DNA of 64,000 bases from contig CALBKM010000035.1 of NCBI GenBank assembly GCA_937895705.1, positions 14,518-78,517 of the forward strand. Direction: 5' to 3'. The translations under genes and the position numbers were made by a program. Of the stretch, positions 51,940 to 59,571 are shown piece after piece; position 1 is the stretch's first letter; each line of letters starts with the position of its first letter. The stretch comes from an uncultured Clostridia bacterium (GTDB taxonomy: Bacteria; Bacillota; Clostridia; Lachnospirales; Lachnospiraceae). The notes below the pieces were generated by a model. That model saw only the letters and a program-made list of their open reading frames with translations, was not told where the DNA came from and made no database searches.

Positions 51940-52200
51940 TCAATGCGCTGTTAAATTTAATTGAACAGCCATGCACATTAACACCATAAAGCCGATGACT
52001 GCCGCTAACAAAATTCCCATAATAATCGAAGATACGATAAGTAAGATTTTTGATGTCTGCTTTTTTTGACCATTAAAATTACACGGGTCTGTGTTATACC
52101 GGTTTTTGGCAGAAATATAGCTGCAAAGACTCACGACAAAAAATGCGATTACAGAAAGCGGAATCAAATAAATCAGTGCCATTAATAAAATACGTGTCAT
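51940..52200 (-). CDS. 86-residue two-TM membrane protein (paralogue of 51012-51260)
   Basis: AGGGGGG before ATG. Two hydrophobic segments (about 5-28 and 52-79) with a charged loop QKKQTSKILL; the aligned blocks ALIYLIPLS, SLC and ILLIVSSIIMG match the 82-residue paralogue. It lies between nadD/yqeK and rsfS, two genes that are normally adjacent, so it appears inserted in the operon. Function unknown. Confidence 0.75.
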   Translation of the reverse strand: MTRILLMALIYLIPLSVIAFFVVSLCSYISAKNRYNTDPCNFNGQKKQTSKILLIVSSIIMGILLAAVIGFMVLMCMAVQLNLTAH

Positions 52201-52255
52201 AAAATCCCCCCTGAAAATTATAATATAGATAATCTATCCTTTGTATGTTCCATAT

Positions 52256-53443
52256 CTATTCATACCTTGCCCGGTACTCCTCGAACGTTTCCGCTGTGGT
52301 CTGATCCGTTTCACGAACGGTACCTGCCAGATATCGCAGCGTGTTTTTTAATGCCAGATACACCGCTTTATCAATGTCCTCAAATGCGATTCTGCGAATT
52401 TCGTTTAACGCAGGTTCTGTAGGCTGGGTACGGAACGGTTCCAGATAATCCGCGAGAAAAACCACCTTTTCCAACTCCGTCATACCCGGACGTCCCGTGG
52501 TATGGTAGGAAATGGCGGAAAGTATCTCTTCATCCGTAATAAAATACTTGGTCTGTGCGTAAAACGCACCCAATTTTCCGTGGAGTAAAAAGCCGTTTCG
52601 GCGCTCTACCTCTGTAACGGAAATAGCGTACGTATCGCAATCTGCTACCAGTTGTTCATCGGAATACGCTTTGGCGCAGTCGTGTAAAATTCCGGCAATC
52701 AACGCTCGTTCCGGATCAAGCCCCAAAGAAACCGCATAGGCGGCTGCCAAATGAGCCACGGCTACGGAATGCAAATATCTTTTACGAGGCAGAATCTGCG
52801 CCATCTCTGCATCTAATTCAGCAAAGGTGGTCTTCGCATACAGATGATTCGTCTGCAGGTAATCCCATATCGCTTCCGGTAAATACTTCTTTACACGTTC
52901 TTCTTCTCCGGTATAAAAGGCCTGTCTGATTTTGTTGGAGGAAATCGGGAAATCGGCCAAGGAAATTGTACCGATTTCCGCACCCGAAAATTGATCTTTT
53001 AATGCTTCCGCCGCCTCTTTTACCGACGTTTCTTCATATCCGGCCCTGCCGGCGCCTAAAAGTGTTGCAAGCTCTAAAATCCGTTCCGGTCGCCGCCAAC
53101 TTTTAAATTTTATTAGGGAATCTCCGCCCACAATGAAATAAAACTTTACATCAGGGTATTCTTTTGTCAAAAGCTCCAAGGTATCTGCGGTATAGGTAAG
53201 TCCATCCCTTCGAAGTTCGAAATCGGTTGCGAAAAAATGCGGAATCGTCTGTGCCGCCAGCTTTGTCATGGCCAGACGATGTTCCTCGGAAAGCATGGCA
53301 AAATGTGACTTGTGGGGCGGAAGTTTCGAAGGCATCAGCCACACTTCCTCCAAGTCATATTGCTCCATGGCAGCCAAGCCTAAAGCTAAGTGACCATTAT
53401 GAATCGGGTTAAAGGTTCCTCCCAGAATTCCGATTTTTCGCAT
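52256..53443 (-). CDS. nadD: NadD - YqeK fusion: nicotinate-nucleotide adenylyltransferase with HD Ap4A hydrolase
   Basis: 395 residues from ATG at 53443 (CGGAG upstream). Residues 1-~200: NadD with GGTFNPIHNGH, MPSKLPPHK and the ISSNKIR motif; it makes deamido-NAD from nicotinate mononucleotide and ATP. Residues ~205-395: YqeK, with RYLHSVAVAHLAA, GILHDCAKAYS (HD), SYHTTGRPGMTELEKVVFLAD; YqeK cleaves diadenosine tetraphosphate symmetrically. Usually two adjacent genes; here a single frame. Both active sites look intact. Confidence 0.95.
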   Translation of the reverse strand: MRKIGILGGTFNPIHNGHLALGLAAMEQYDLEEVWLMPSKLPPHKSHFAMLSEEHRLAMTKLAAQTIPHFFATDFELRRDGLTYTADTLELLTKEYPDVKFYFIVGGDSLIKFKSWRRPERILELATLLGAGRAGYEETSVKEAAEALKDQFSGAEIGTISLADFPISSNKIRQAFYTGEEERVKKYLPEAIWDYLQTNHLYAKTTFAELDAEMAQILPRKRYLHSVAVAHLAAAYAVSLGLDPERALIAGILHDCAKAYSDEQLVADCDTYAISVTEVERRNGFLLHGKLGAFYAQTKYFITDEEILSAISYHTTGRPGMTELEKVVFLADYLEPFRTQPTEPALNEIRRIAFEDIDKAVYLALKNTLRYLAGTVRETDQTTAETFEEYRARYE

Positions 53444-53524
53444 AATACACTCCGTTCTGCCGGTTTTTCGCTGCAAGCAACCGACGATGTAACCTCACAT
53501 GAAAACACCGTAAAACAAACCGAA

Positions 53525-53821
53525 TTACTTCGGTAATACGATTTTTCTCTTCTCTGGCTGTCTTGCCTCGCGGTACAGTACAATCTTTCTTCCGATGACC
53601 TGTACCACTTCGGACATGGTATTTTCCGCTATGGCAAATGCCAGCTCCTTCGGCTCGTCCAGGCAGTTCTTCAATACGTTAATTTTAATCAGTTCTCTTG
53701 CCTCAAGCGCTTCTTCCACACCTTCCAGATACTCGGTGGTCAGTCCGCCCTTACCGATTTGAAAAATCGGGTCAATATTCATGGCAAGTCCCTTTAAATA
53801 TGCTCTTTGTTTTGTTGTCAT
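53525..53821 (-). CDS. yhbY: YhbY-family RNA-binding protein (CRM domain)
   Basis: 98 residues from ATG at 53821 (GAGGG upstream); an ATG at 53833 lies before that site. CRM fold: TTKQRAYLKGLAMNIDPIFQIGKGGLT and RELIKINVLKNC, with the GxxG-like loop IGKGG. Associates with pre-50S particles in relatives. Placed between obgE and nadD as usual. Confidence 0.93.
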   Translation of the reverse strand: MTTKQRAYLKGLAMNIDPIFQIGKGGLTTEYLEGVEEALEARELIKINVLKNCLDEPKELAFAIAENTMSEVVQVIGRKIVLYREARQPEKRKIVLPK

Positions 53822-53868
53822 AGTATCCCTCATTTTATATCTTTCAAATCATATCCGATAAGCTACCG

Positions 53869-55158
53869 TTATTTATAATAATCGAACTGTAAGCCGTACA
53901 TACGCACGGTATCGCCGTCCTGAATGCCCATTGCCTCCAGCTCCTCCAAAATACCGTTGTTCTTTAAGAAATTCTGAAAGAATTCGAAGCCCTTCTCGGA
54001 GTCGATGTTGGTGTAGCCGAGCATCTTTTCGATGCGCGGACCTTCTACCACGTACATCTTGTCCTTTTCGTCGTATTCCACCGTATACGGCTCGTTCGGC
54101 AGGGTCAGATTGTCTAAGGAGAATTCCCGTTCGAACACAATCGGGTCTTCTTTCGTCTCTGCCAGAAGCTTTGCAGCCGCATAAAGTAATTCCTTTACGC
54201 CTTTACCGCTGACTGCGGAAATTGAATAAATCGGATAGCCTTCCTCTGCAAAGGCCTCACGAAGCTTATTTACGGCCTCTTCCGCCTCTTCCGGAAGCAT
54301 TACATCCGTTTTATTGGCTGCAATTATCTGCGGCTTCTTGGCAAGATTCGGGTCATAGGCTGCCAGTTCTGCATTAATCGTCTTAATGTCTTCAATCGGG
54401 TCACGCCCCTCTGTGGAAGCTACATCTACCACATGAATAATCACACGGGTACGTTCCACATGGCGCAAAAATTCGTGACCGAGACCGATACCCTCGGAAG
54501 CACCTTCGATGAGTCCCGGAATATCCGCAATAACAAATCCGTTGGCACCGTCCATATCCACTACGCCCAGGTTCGGATTCAGGGTAGTAAAATGATAGTT
54601 TGCAATCTTCGGCTTTGCGTTTGTTACACGGGATAAAAAGGTGGACTTGCCTACATTCGGGAAACCCACAAGACCTACATCCGCAATCACTTTAAGCTCC
54701 AGGATAACATTTAATTCCTGTGCATCCTGTCCCGGTTGTGCATACTTCGGTACCTGCATGGTTGCGGTGGCGTAATGCTGATTGCCCTTACCGCCGCGAC
54801 CACCCTTTAAAATCACCTCGCGGCGATTGTCATGGGACATGTCGGTAATGACCTTTCCGGTCTCCTTTTCCTTGATTACGGTGCCTTCCGGGACCTTTAA
54901 AATCTTATCCGCGCCGTTTTTACCGGTACAACGGTTGGTTCCGCCGTTTTCGCCGTCTTCCGCACAATACTTTCGAACAAAACGAAAATCCGCCAAAGTG
55001 TTCAGTCCTTCGTCCACTTCGAAAATAATGTCGCCGCCCTTACCGCCGTCACCGCCGTTGGGACCGCCGGCTGCCACAAAAAGCTCACGACGGAAAGATA
55101 CACTGCCGTCACCGCCTTTACCGGAACGAATATAAATTTCAGCTCTATCTGCAAACAT
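53869..55158 (-). CDS. obgE: Obg GTPase
   Basis: 429 residues, AGGAGGT before ATG. N-terminal glycine-rich Obg fold (GGDGSVSFRRELFVAAGGPN with GGDGGKGG), central G domain with GFPNVGKST, DIPGLIEG and NKTD, and C-terminal OCT domain (PYTVEYDEKDKMYVVEGPRIEK). Essential GTPase in 50S maturation and stress signalling. A hairpin terminator separates it from rpmA. Confidence 0.97.
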   Translation of the reverse strand: MFADRAEIYIRSGKGGDGSVSFRRELFVAAGGPNGGDGGKGGDIIFEVDEGLNTLADFRFVRKYCAEDGENGGTNRCTGKNGADKILKVPEGTVIKEKETGKVITDMSHDNRREVILKGGRGGKGNQHYATATMQVPKYAQPGQDAQELNVILELKVIADVGLVGFPNVGKSTFLSRVTNAKPKIANYHFTTLNPNLGVVDMDGANGFVIADIPGLIEGASEGIGLGHEFLRHVERTRVIIHVVDVASTEGRDPIEDIKTINAELAAYDPNLAKKPQIIAANKTDVMLPEEAEEAVNKLREAFAEEGYPIYSISAVSGKGVKELLYAAAKLLAETKEDPIVFEREFSLDNLTLPNEPYTVEYDEKDKMYVVEGPRIEKMLGYTNIDSEKGFEFFQNFLKNNGILEELEAMGIQDGDTVRMYGLQFDYYK

Positions 55159-55172
55159 CTGTTACCTCCTGT

Positions 55173-55222
55173 AAAAAAGTAAACCCCAAATTCATTTTTT
55201 GAAAAAAGAATTCAGGGTTTAT
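55173..55222 (-). terminator. Hairpin between rpmA and obgE (terminator/attenuator)
   Basis: Minus strand TAAACCC and AATTC pair with GAATT and GGGTTTA, followed by CTTTTTTA just before the obgE ribosome binding site. As no clear promoter was found for obgE, it may let part of the transcription through. Confidence 0.7.
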
Positions 55223-55243
55223 CGTGTCTCATTACATGGGGAC

Positions 55244-55531
55244 TTATTCAGCGTCTACCGGATATACGGAAGCCTGCTTCTTGTCGCGTCCCTTTCTCTC
55301 GAACTTTAAAACACCGTCAACCAGTGCGTATAACGTATCATCGCCACCGCGTCCTACGTTTACACCCGGATGAATCTTGGTACCACGCTGTCTGTAAAGA
55401 ATGTTGCCGGCAAGTACGAACTGACCGTCAGCACGCTTAGCGCCGAGACGCTTGGACTCGGAATCTCTGCCGTTCTTCGTGGAACCTACACCCTTTTTAT
55501 GAGCGAAAAACTGAAGGTTCATCTTAAACAT
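55244..55531 (-). CDS. rpmA: 50S ribosomal protein L27 with cleavable N-terminal extension
   Basis: 95 residues from ATG at 55531, after AAGGAGGT; a longer upstream frame has no ribosome binding site and contains the 3' part of prp. The N-terminus MFKMNLQFFAHKKG carries the LQFFAHKKG-type site cut by Prp in Firmicutes, exposing the AHKKG end that reaches the peptidyl-transferase centre. The rest (GSTKNGRDSESKRLGAKRAD) is standard L27. Confidence 0.97.
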   Translation of the reverse strand: MFKMNLQFFAHKKGVGSTKNGRDSESKRLGAKRADGQFVLAGNILYRQRGTKIHPGVNVGRGGDDTLYALVDGVLKFERKGRDKKQASVYPVDAE

Positions 55532-55544
55532 GACCTCTACCTCC

Positions 55545-55901
55545 TTATGAATTCTGAAAAACAATACGTAAATACTTCTCTCCGTACTCTTCCTGAATGC
55601 TTTGTAATCCAATTATTAAAGATTGAAATAAAAGTTTAGTTTCAGGACTTGTCGGATTAGAAACAATTCTGAAATCGCAGATTCCTCTTTTTTCATCCTC
55701 TTCGTAATCAAAAACGTCGGGAGATAAAAGATGAATGGATTCCATTGCGTTCATTACCAGTGCCGAAACCGCCGCACATACGATATCTTTGCCGTGTCTG
55801 GCATACTCAGCATGTCCCTCGGTACGAAATCCGGTAACGGACTCTAAATTGACAGTTCCGTTTTGCTCAATTTCTTTTGCGAAAAAAGTAATCGTAATCA
55901 T
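55545..55901 (-). CDS. prp: Ribosomal-processing cysteine protease Prp
   Basis: 118 residues. Catalytic His30 and Cys42 in GHAEYARHGKDIVCAAVSAL. Removes the L27 N-terminal extension in Firmicutes and some relatives. It lies 13 bases from L27 and 12 from L21, between the two as usual for this operon. Confidence 0.95.
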   Translation of the reverse strand: MITITFFAKEIEQNGTVNLESVTGFRTEGHAEYARHGKDIVCAAVSALVMNAMESIHLLSPDVFDYEEDEKRGICDFRIVSNPTSPETKLLFQSLIIGLQSIQEEYGEKYLRIVFQNS

Positions 55902-55913
55902 AAGATTCGAATA

Positions 55914-56222
55914 TTAAGCGTTAATCTTGTCAATCTTAACCTTGGTGTAAGCCTGTCTGTGACCATTCTTCTTATGGTATCCGGACTTTCTCTTATACCG
56001 ATAAACAATAACCTTCTTTGCTTTGCCTTCCTCTACTACGGTAGCGGAAACACTTGCACCGGCAACGGTCGGATTTCCTACGGAAAGGGAACCGTTATTC
56101 ACAGCAAGAACACGATCAAAAGTAACCGTATTACCAGCTTCAACGCCGAGCTTCTCAACCTTAATTACGTCGCCTTCGGCAACTTTGTACTGTTTACCAC
56201 CTGTTGCAATGATTGCGTACAT
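55914..56222 (-). CDS. rplU: 50S ribosomal protein L21
   Basis: 102 residues from ATG at 56222 (AGGAGGTGCC upstream); a longer frame to 56306 lies in the leader. MYAIIATGGKQYKVAEGDVI, VGNPTVAGASV and the RNA-binding KRKSGYHKKNGHRQAYTKVK end are characteristic. First gene of the rplU-prp-rpmA run with its own promoter and leader. Confidence 0.97.
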   Translation of the reverse strand: MYAIIATGGKQYKVAEGDVIKVEKLGVEAGNTVTFDRVLAVNNGSLSVGNPTVAGASVSATVVEEGKAKKVIVYRYKRKSGYHKKNGHRQAYTKVKIDKINA

Positions 56223-56308
56223 CTGATGGCACCTCCTATTTAAATACTCGCCAACTGTGGTGTCTCTCCTAAAAAAGGACAGAACTTGAACCTCGTTGTG
56301 CGGCACAC
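56223..56308 (-). ncRNA. Candidate L21 leader (autoregulatory 5' UTR)
   Basis: The ~86-base leader contains GTGCCGCACAACGAGGTT and GTTGGCGAG blocks and a small TCCT/AGGA hairpin before the ribosome binding site, fitting what I recall of the L21 leader of Firmicutes (an autogenous ribosomal-protein element). The match is from memory and needs a covariance-model search. Confidence 0.6.
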
Positions 56309-56314
56309 TAGACT

Positions 56315-56343
56315 AATATAACACGGTTTAGAGGGGATGTCAA
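56315..56343 (-). promoter_or_regulatory. rplU promoter
   Basis: Minus strand consensus TTGACA (56338-56343), 17-base spacer, TATATT (56315-56320). The -35 box overlaps the stop codon of the upstream membrane-protein gene. Confidence 0.85.
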
Positions 56344-57035
56344 GCAATTTTTTTGAAGATATTTACAAATCGTATTTTTGTATTTCTATCCTCCGCAACA
56401 ATAAGTATAAATTCTTCTGCATGTAATCTTCCGTTTCCCGATTCGAATTGCTTTATCTGCACAGTTTTTGCCCGGACTTTCTCTTTGTATCTGTCAAAAT
56501 AAATCAAATATGCGGTTCTGTTTCCGTAAGATGTACTTAAATTTGAGGTGGAATGAACATAGGCAGGTAATTTTATTAGTTCTGCCCTTGTTTGAATCCT
56601 TTTCTTATCCCAGGCAATCCAAAGCAATGGACCGACAAGTCCAAAAATAAGACCGCACACAGAAACAAGCAGAGTTATCCGGGAACAGGCGACAACTTTT
56701 TCTCTGATATAGATTCTTTCAGAGAGATAGATGCGTTCAATACACATGTTTAGTATCTCACTTAAAAACCAAATGGAAATAAAACCAAACACAAACGATG
56801 TTACATAGCTTTTCTTAACACCCGACTTTTCATGTTCCGGTATCGGTTGCGGAGTTGCGTTCTTTAAGAAATCAATGATTTTGGAGTCGATTTGATTAAT
56901 TTCCTTTTTTCTGATATGAATCCATATGAAAATCAGTATCGGTATTATTGCAAAAAGCAAAAACATTTGAAATCCTTCTGTCATATCGCATTCTATCCCT
57001 TCTTTTATCTCGATTGGTTTTATTTTATGCTTCAT
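56340..57035 (-). CDS. Three-TM membrane protein with C-terminal beta domain, unknown
   Basis: 231 residues if started at ATG 57035, which overlaps the preceding gene by 11 bases; ATG at 56984 (214 residues, AGAAGGGA upstream) is an equally good start. Hydrophobic segments at about 24-41, 75-93 and 118-140, then a strand-rich soluble domain (RTAYLIYFDRYKEKVRAKT, RLHAEEFILIVAEDR), reminiscent of DUF3592-like proteins. Function unknown; coupled to the next upstream gene. Confidence 0.68.
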   Translation of the reverse strand: MKHKIKPIEIKEGIECDMTEGFQMFLLFAIIPILIFIWIHIRKKEINQIDSKIIDFLKNATPQPIPEHEKSGVKKSYVTSFVFGFISIWFLSEILNMCIERIYLSERIYIREKVVACSRITLLVSVCGLIFGLVGPLLWIAWDKKRIQTRAELIKLPAYVHSTSNLSTSYGNRTAYLIYFDRYKEKVRAKTVQIKQFESGNGRLHAEEFILIVAEDRNTKIRFVNIFKKIA

Positions 57036-57522
57036 CTTGTATTATGCTCTGTTTAATTTCCCATTTGTATATGTAAGGTCGAAATGTAAACGGGTTCAAA
57101 GCAATTACAATATCGTGGCAAATCCTATATTTCGTTCCATCGACAACCAATATCTCATAGGCAGTGCCTTGCCGGAATCCTTTCGTTGATGGATGATTTC
57201 CGGGAGTGATTTTTTTGCCGGTTTTCAAAATATTCCGGTACAATTCGTAAATTTCCCCATCCGTATCTGCTGACTCATAGTCTTCTTTTGATATCACACT
57301 GCGATAACGGTAGGATAAATCGTCGTATGGAATTATTTCGGAATAATACTTGTCTGTTGAAGAATTTATGAAAAAAAACGGCATCGCATTGTTTATAATT
57401 TTCTGCATATACTGTGATTCGCGAGGTGCACCGACGGTTCCCCATAGAATCCAATAAATAATTGCCATAACTAACATCCCCAAAACTATACTATACGCTT
57501 TTGTATGTTTTCCCTTTTTCAA
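57025..57522 (-). CDS. Membrane-anchored protein, unknown, TTG start
   Basis: 165 residues starting at TTG (57522), six bases after AAGGAG; no ATG fits. N-terminal membrane segment (about 10-28) then an exported-looking domain with YYSEIIPYDDLSYRYRSVIS and YEILVVDGTKYRICHD. No family recognised. Overlaps the next gene, so the two probably work as a pair. Confidence 0.68.
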   Translation of the reverse strand: MKKGKHTKAYSIVLGMLVMAIIYWILWGTVGAPRESQYMQKIINNAMPFFFINSSTDKYYSEIIPYDDLSYRYRSVISKEDYESADTDGEIYELYRNILKTGKKITPGNHPSTKGFRQGTAYEILVVDGTKYRICHDIVIALNPFTFRPYIYKWEIKQSIIQDEA

Positions 57523-57587
57523 TTTCTGCTCCTTATCAGTTTAGGATAAATAAGATTTTCTATAGTTTAACATATATTTCGAAAAAG

Positions 57588-57618
57588 AAAAAGCTGTAAA
57601 TCTCTTAAGATTCACAGC
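57588..57618 (-). terminator. Terminator after ddh
   Basis: Minus strand GCTGTGAATCT / AGATTTACAGC stem with a TAAG loop and TTTTTC tail, about 40 bases after the ddh stop codon. Confidence 0.85.
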
Positions 57619-57658
57619 AAAATTTCTTAAACAACATATTTTTATGCCTTAAAAAAGA

Positions 57659-58642
57659 TTACAGCAGGCTCTTTCTCAATACATCCCCGCTCTGCGGATG
57701 CAAGTATGCCGGAGCAATATCCAGAACGGTCTTACAACCGAACTGTCCCTCGCTTGCCAAGCGGTACGCTGCTCTTGCATAAGCCACCAACACACTGGAA
57801 GTAAACTCCGGATTGGAATCCAGCTGCAGACGGTACTCGATGACATGATGGTTTTCATTATTTGCGCCGGTGGTACCGGAACGGAATACCATACCCCCAT
57901 GGGCAATTCCGCTGTGGTCTCTCTTTAATTCTTCTTCGCTGATAAAATGTACCGTAGTGTTATAATCCGCGAAATATTTCGGCATGGTAACAATCGCTTG
58001 CTCAATGGCGGCAAGGTCTGCGCCCTCTTCCGCTACCACAAAACACTCTCTCGTATGCTTTTCACGGGTGGTCAGCTCCGGATTCTCGCCGGCACGTACG
58101 CTGGCTACTGCGGCCTCTACCGGAATGGTGTACTGCTTTGCATCCTTAACGCCCGGAATACGGCGGATAGCATTGGAATGTCCCTGGCTTACGCCCTTGC
58201 CCCAGAAGGTATAATCCTTGCCGTTCGGCAAAACTGCCTGACCGTAGCAACGGTTTAGCGAGAACAAGCCCGGATCCCAGCCTACGGAAATGACACTGAC
58301 CTTCTTTGCTTCCTTACTTGCCGCATCTACATTTGCAAAGTGTTCCGGAATGCGGGCATGGGTATCAAAGCTGTCAATGACATTGAAATACTTTGCAAAC
58401 TCCGGGGTCTGCTCCGGTAAATCATTGGCACTTCCGCCACACAACACCATAACATCAATCTTATCCTGCATTTTAACCGCATCTTCCATTTTATAAACCG
58501 GAATCCCGGTGCGAGTCTTAATCGTACTCGGGTCTCTTCTTGTAAAAAGTGCCACCAACTCGCAATCCTCGGTTGCGTTTACTGCTGTTTCTACTCCACG
58601 GCCAAGGTTGCCGTAACCTACGATTCCAATTCTAATCTTCAT
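57659..58642 (-). CDS. ddh: meso-Diaminopimelate D-dehydrogenase
   Basis: NADPH-dependent one-step route from tetrahydrodipicolinate and ammonia to meso-DAP for lysine and peptidoglycan. 327 residues, GGGAGG before ATG. Rossmann start IRIGIVGYGNLGRGVE, SVGWDPGLFSLNR, FWGKGVSQGHSNAIRRIPGV and HGGMVFRSG match Ddh closely. It has its own promoter with an operator-like palindrome upstream. Confidence 0.96.
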   Translation of the reverse strand: MKIRIGIVGYGNLGRGVETAVNATEDCELVALFTRRDPSTIKTRTGIPVYKMEDAVKMQDKIDVMVLCGGSANDLPEQTPEFAKYFNVIDSFDTHARIPEHFANVDAASKEAKKVSVISVGWDPGLFSLNRCYGQAVLPNGKDYTFWGKGVSQGHSNAIRRIPGVKDAKQYTIPVEAAVASVRAGENPELTTREKHTRECFVVAEEGADLAAIEQAIVTMPKYFADYNTTVHFISEEELKRDHSGIAHGGMVFRSGTTGANNENHHVIEYRLQLDSNPEFTSSVLVAYARAAYRLASEGQFGCKTVLDIAPAYLHPQSGDVLRKSLL

Positions 58643-58671
58643 AATTGTTATCCTCCCAAAAAGATGGTTTC

Positions 58672-58700
58672 ATTATAATCCTGTCGGAAATAAATGTCAA
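58672..58700 (-). promoter_or_regulatory. ddh promoter
   Basis: Minus strand TTGACA (58695-58700), 17-base spacer, TATAAT (58672-58677), an excellent consensus promoter about 30 bases before the start codon. Confidence 0.85.
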
Positions 58701-58709
58701 CGAGAAATT

Positions 58710-58723
58710 GTATACAAGAATAC
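58710..58723. promoter_or_regulatory. Operator-like palindrome upstream of ddh -35
   Basis: GTATACAAGAATAC (read on the plus strand), matching GTATACATGTATAC at 12 of 14 positions, just upstream of the ddh -35 box. Same motif occurs twice at the neighbouring GNAT promoter. Confidence 0.5.
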
Positions 58724-58775
58724 ACAAAATACATTTGTTTTGTTCTATTTTTGCACATAAGTTATCATAATTGAT

Positions 58776-59342
58776 TTATGGCAACTTTTTTAGATATTCA
58801 CTTTGCAACATGGAAAAATACAAGCGCCCCACGTATTCTTCGTCCATATAAAAGTAATCCCTCAGCATTCCTTCATAAATAAATCCGCACTTTTCGATCA
58901 CACGTTTCGATGGTACATTGATTTCTTTGGTACATATCTGCACTTTATGTAAGTTCATTCGCTCAAAGCCGAATCGGATTATCGCCTTTGTGGCTTCGGT
59001 GGCATATCCTCTACACTGAAAATCCGAACCGATACAGTATTCAATTTCCGCAAAATGATTTTTACTGTCTACCAGAAAATACGCAATTTGTCCGATGCAC
59101 TTTCCGGTTTCTTTTAGGATAATCGCCCAACGGTAATAGTCTTCTTTTTCATAAGACTCAATATACTTCGTAAGTAATTCTTTGACCGCTTCTTTTGTTG
59201 TATAAACCGGTTCTGAATACATAGACTGTATCTTTTCATCTGCAATCCAATACTTTAACATGGCGTCATCATCCGTGTACTCAAAGCGACGAAGGATTAA
59301 TCGGTCGGTTTTGATGGTGGTTGTTCCGGTGTGTGTGAGCAT
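58776..59342 (-). CDS. GNAT acetyltransferase, RimJ/RimL type
   Basis: 188 residues, AGGAGGTGCC before ATG. Opens TIKTDRLILRRFEYTD, with IGSDFQCRGYATEATKAIIR (acetyl-CoA loop, about 107-126) and VPSKRVIEKCGFIYEGMLR. Same branch as the gene at 10886-11452. It has a consensus promoter flanked by two copies of the GTATAC-type palindrome, so it is probably regulated. Confidence 0.88.
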   Translation of the reverse strand: MLTHTGTTTIKTDRLILRRFEYTDDDAMLKYWIADEKIQSMYSEPVYTTKEAVKELLTKYIESYEKEDYYRWAIILKETGKCIGQIAYFLVDSKNHFAEIEYCIGSDFQCRGYATEATKAIIRFGFERMNLHKVQICTKEINVPSKRVIEKCGFIYEGMLRDYFYMDEEYVGRLYFSMLQSEYLKKLP

Positions 59343-59414
59343 GTGGCACCTCCTGTTTATATCTATGCTGTGTTTTGTAATATAACATGTATATAATTTT
59401 AAAGCTTCCAGATG

Positions 59415-59428
59415 GTATACATGTATAC
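59415..59428. promoter_or_regulatory. Perfect operator-like palindrome downstream of GNAT promoter
   Basis: GTATACATGTATAC, a perfect 14-bp palindrome about 13-26 bases past the predicted transcription start, where a bound repressor would block elongation or initiation. Confidence 0.6.
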
Positions 59429-59447
59429 AATTGAATTTAATATCTGT

Positions 59448-59475
59448 ATTATAACATATTTTTTTAGTTTGTCAA
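59448..59475 (-). promoter_or_regulatory. GNAT gene promoter
   Basis: Minus strand TTGACA (59470-59475), 16-base spacer, TATAAT (59448-59453); lies between two palindromic sites. Confidence 0.8.
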
Positions 59476-59482
59476 CATATTT

Positions 59483-59496
59483 GTATGCGTGTATAC
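59483..59496. promoter_or_regulatory. Operator-like palindrome upstream of GNAT promoter
   Basis: GTATGCGTGTATAC, 12 of 14 positions as in GTATACATGTATAC, seven bases upstream of the -35 box. Confidence 0.5.
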
Positions 59497-59512
59497 AATC
59501 GCAACGCAAATA

Positions 59513-59568
59513 AAACTTTCCCAATGTCCGATGGTGTTTTAAAAATCCACAACAGACAAGGAAAGTTT
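59513..59568 (-). terminator. Possible terminator after the CarD-family gene
   Basis: AAACTTTCC pairs with GGAAAGTTT around a 38-base loop, followed on the minus strand by TTATTT. It stands right after the stop codon; the long loop makes it a weak candidate. Confidence 0.4.
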
Positions 59569-59571
59569 CTT

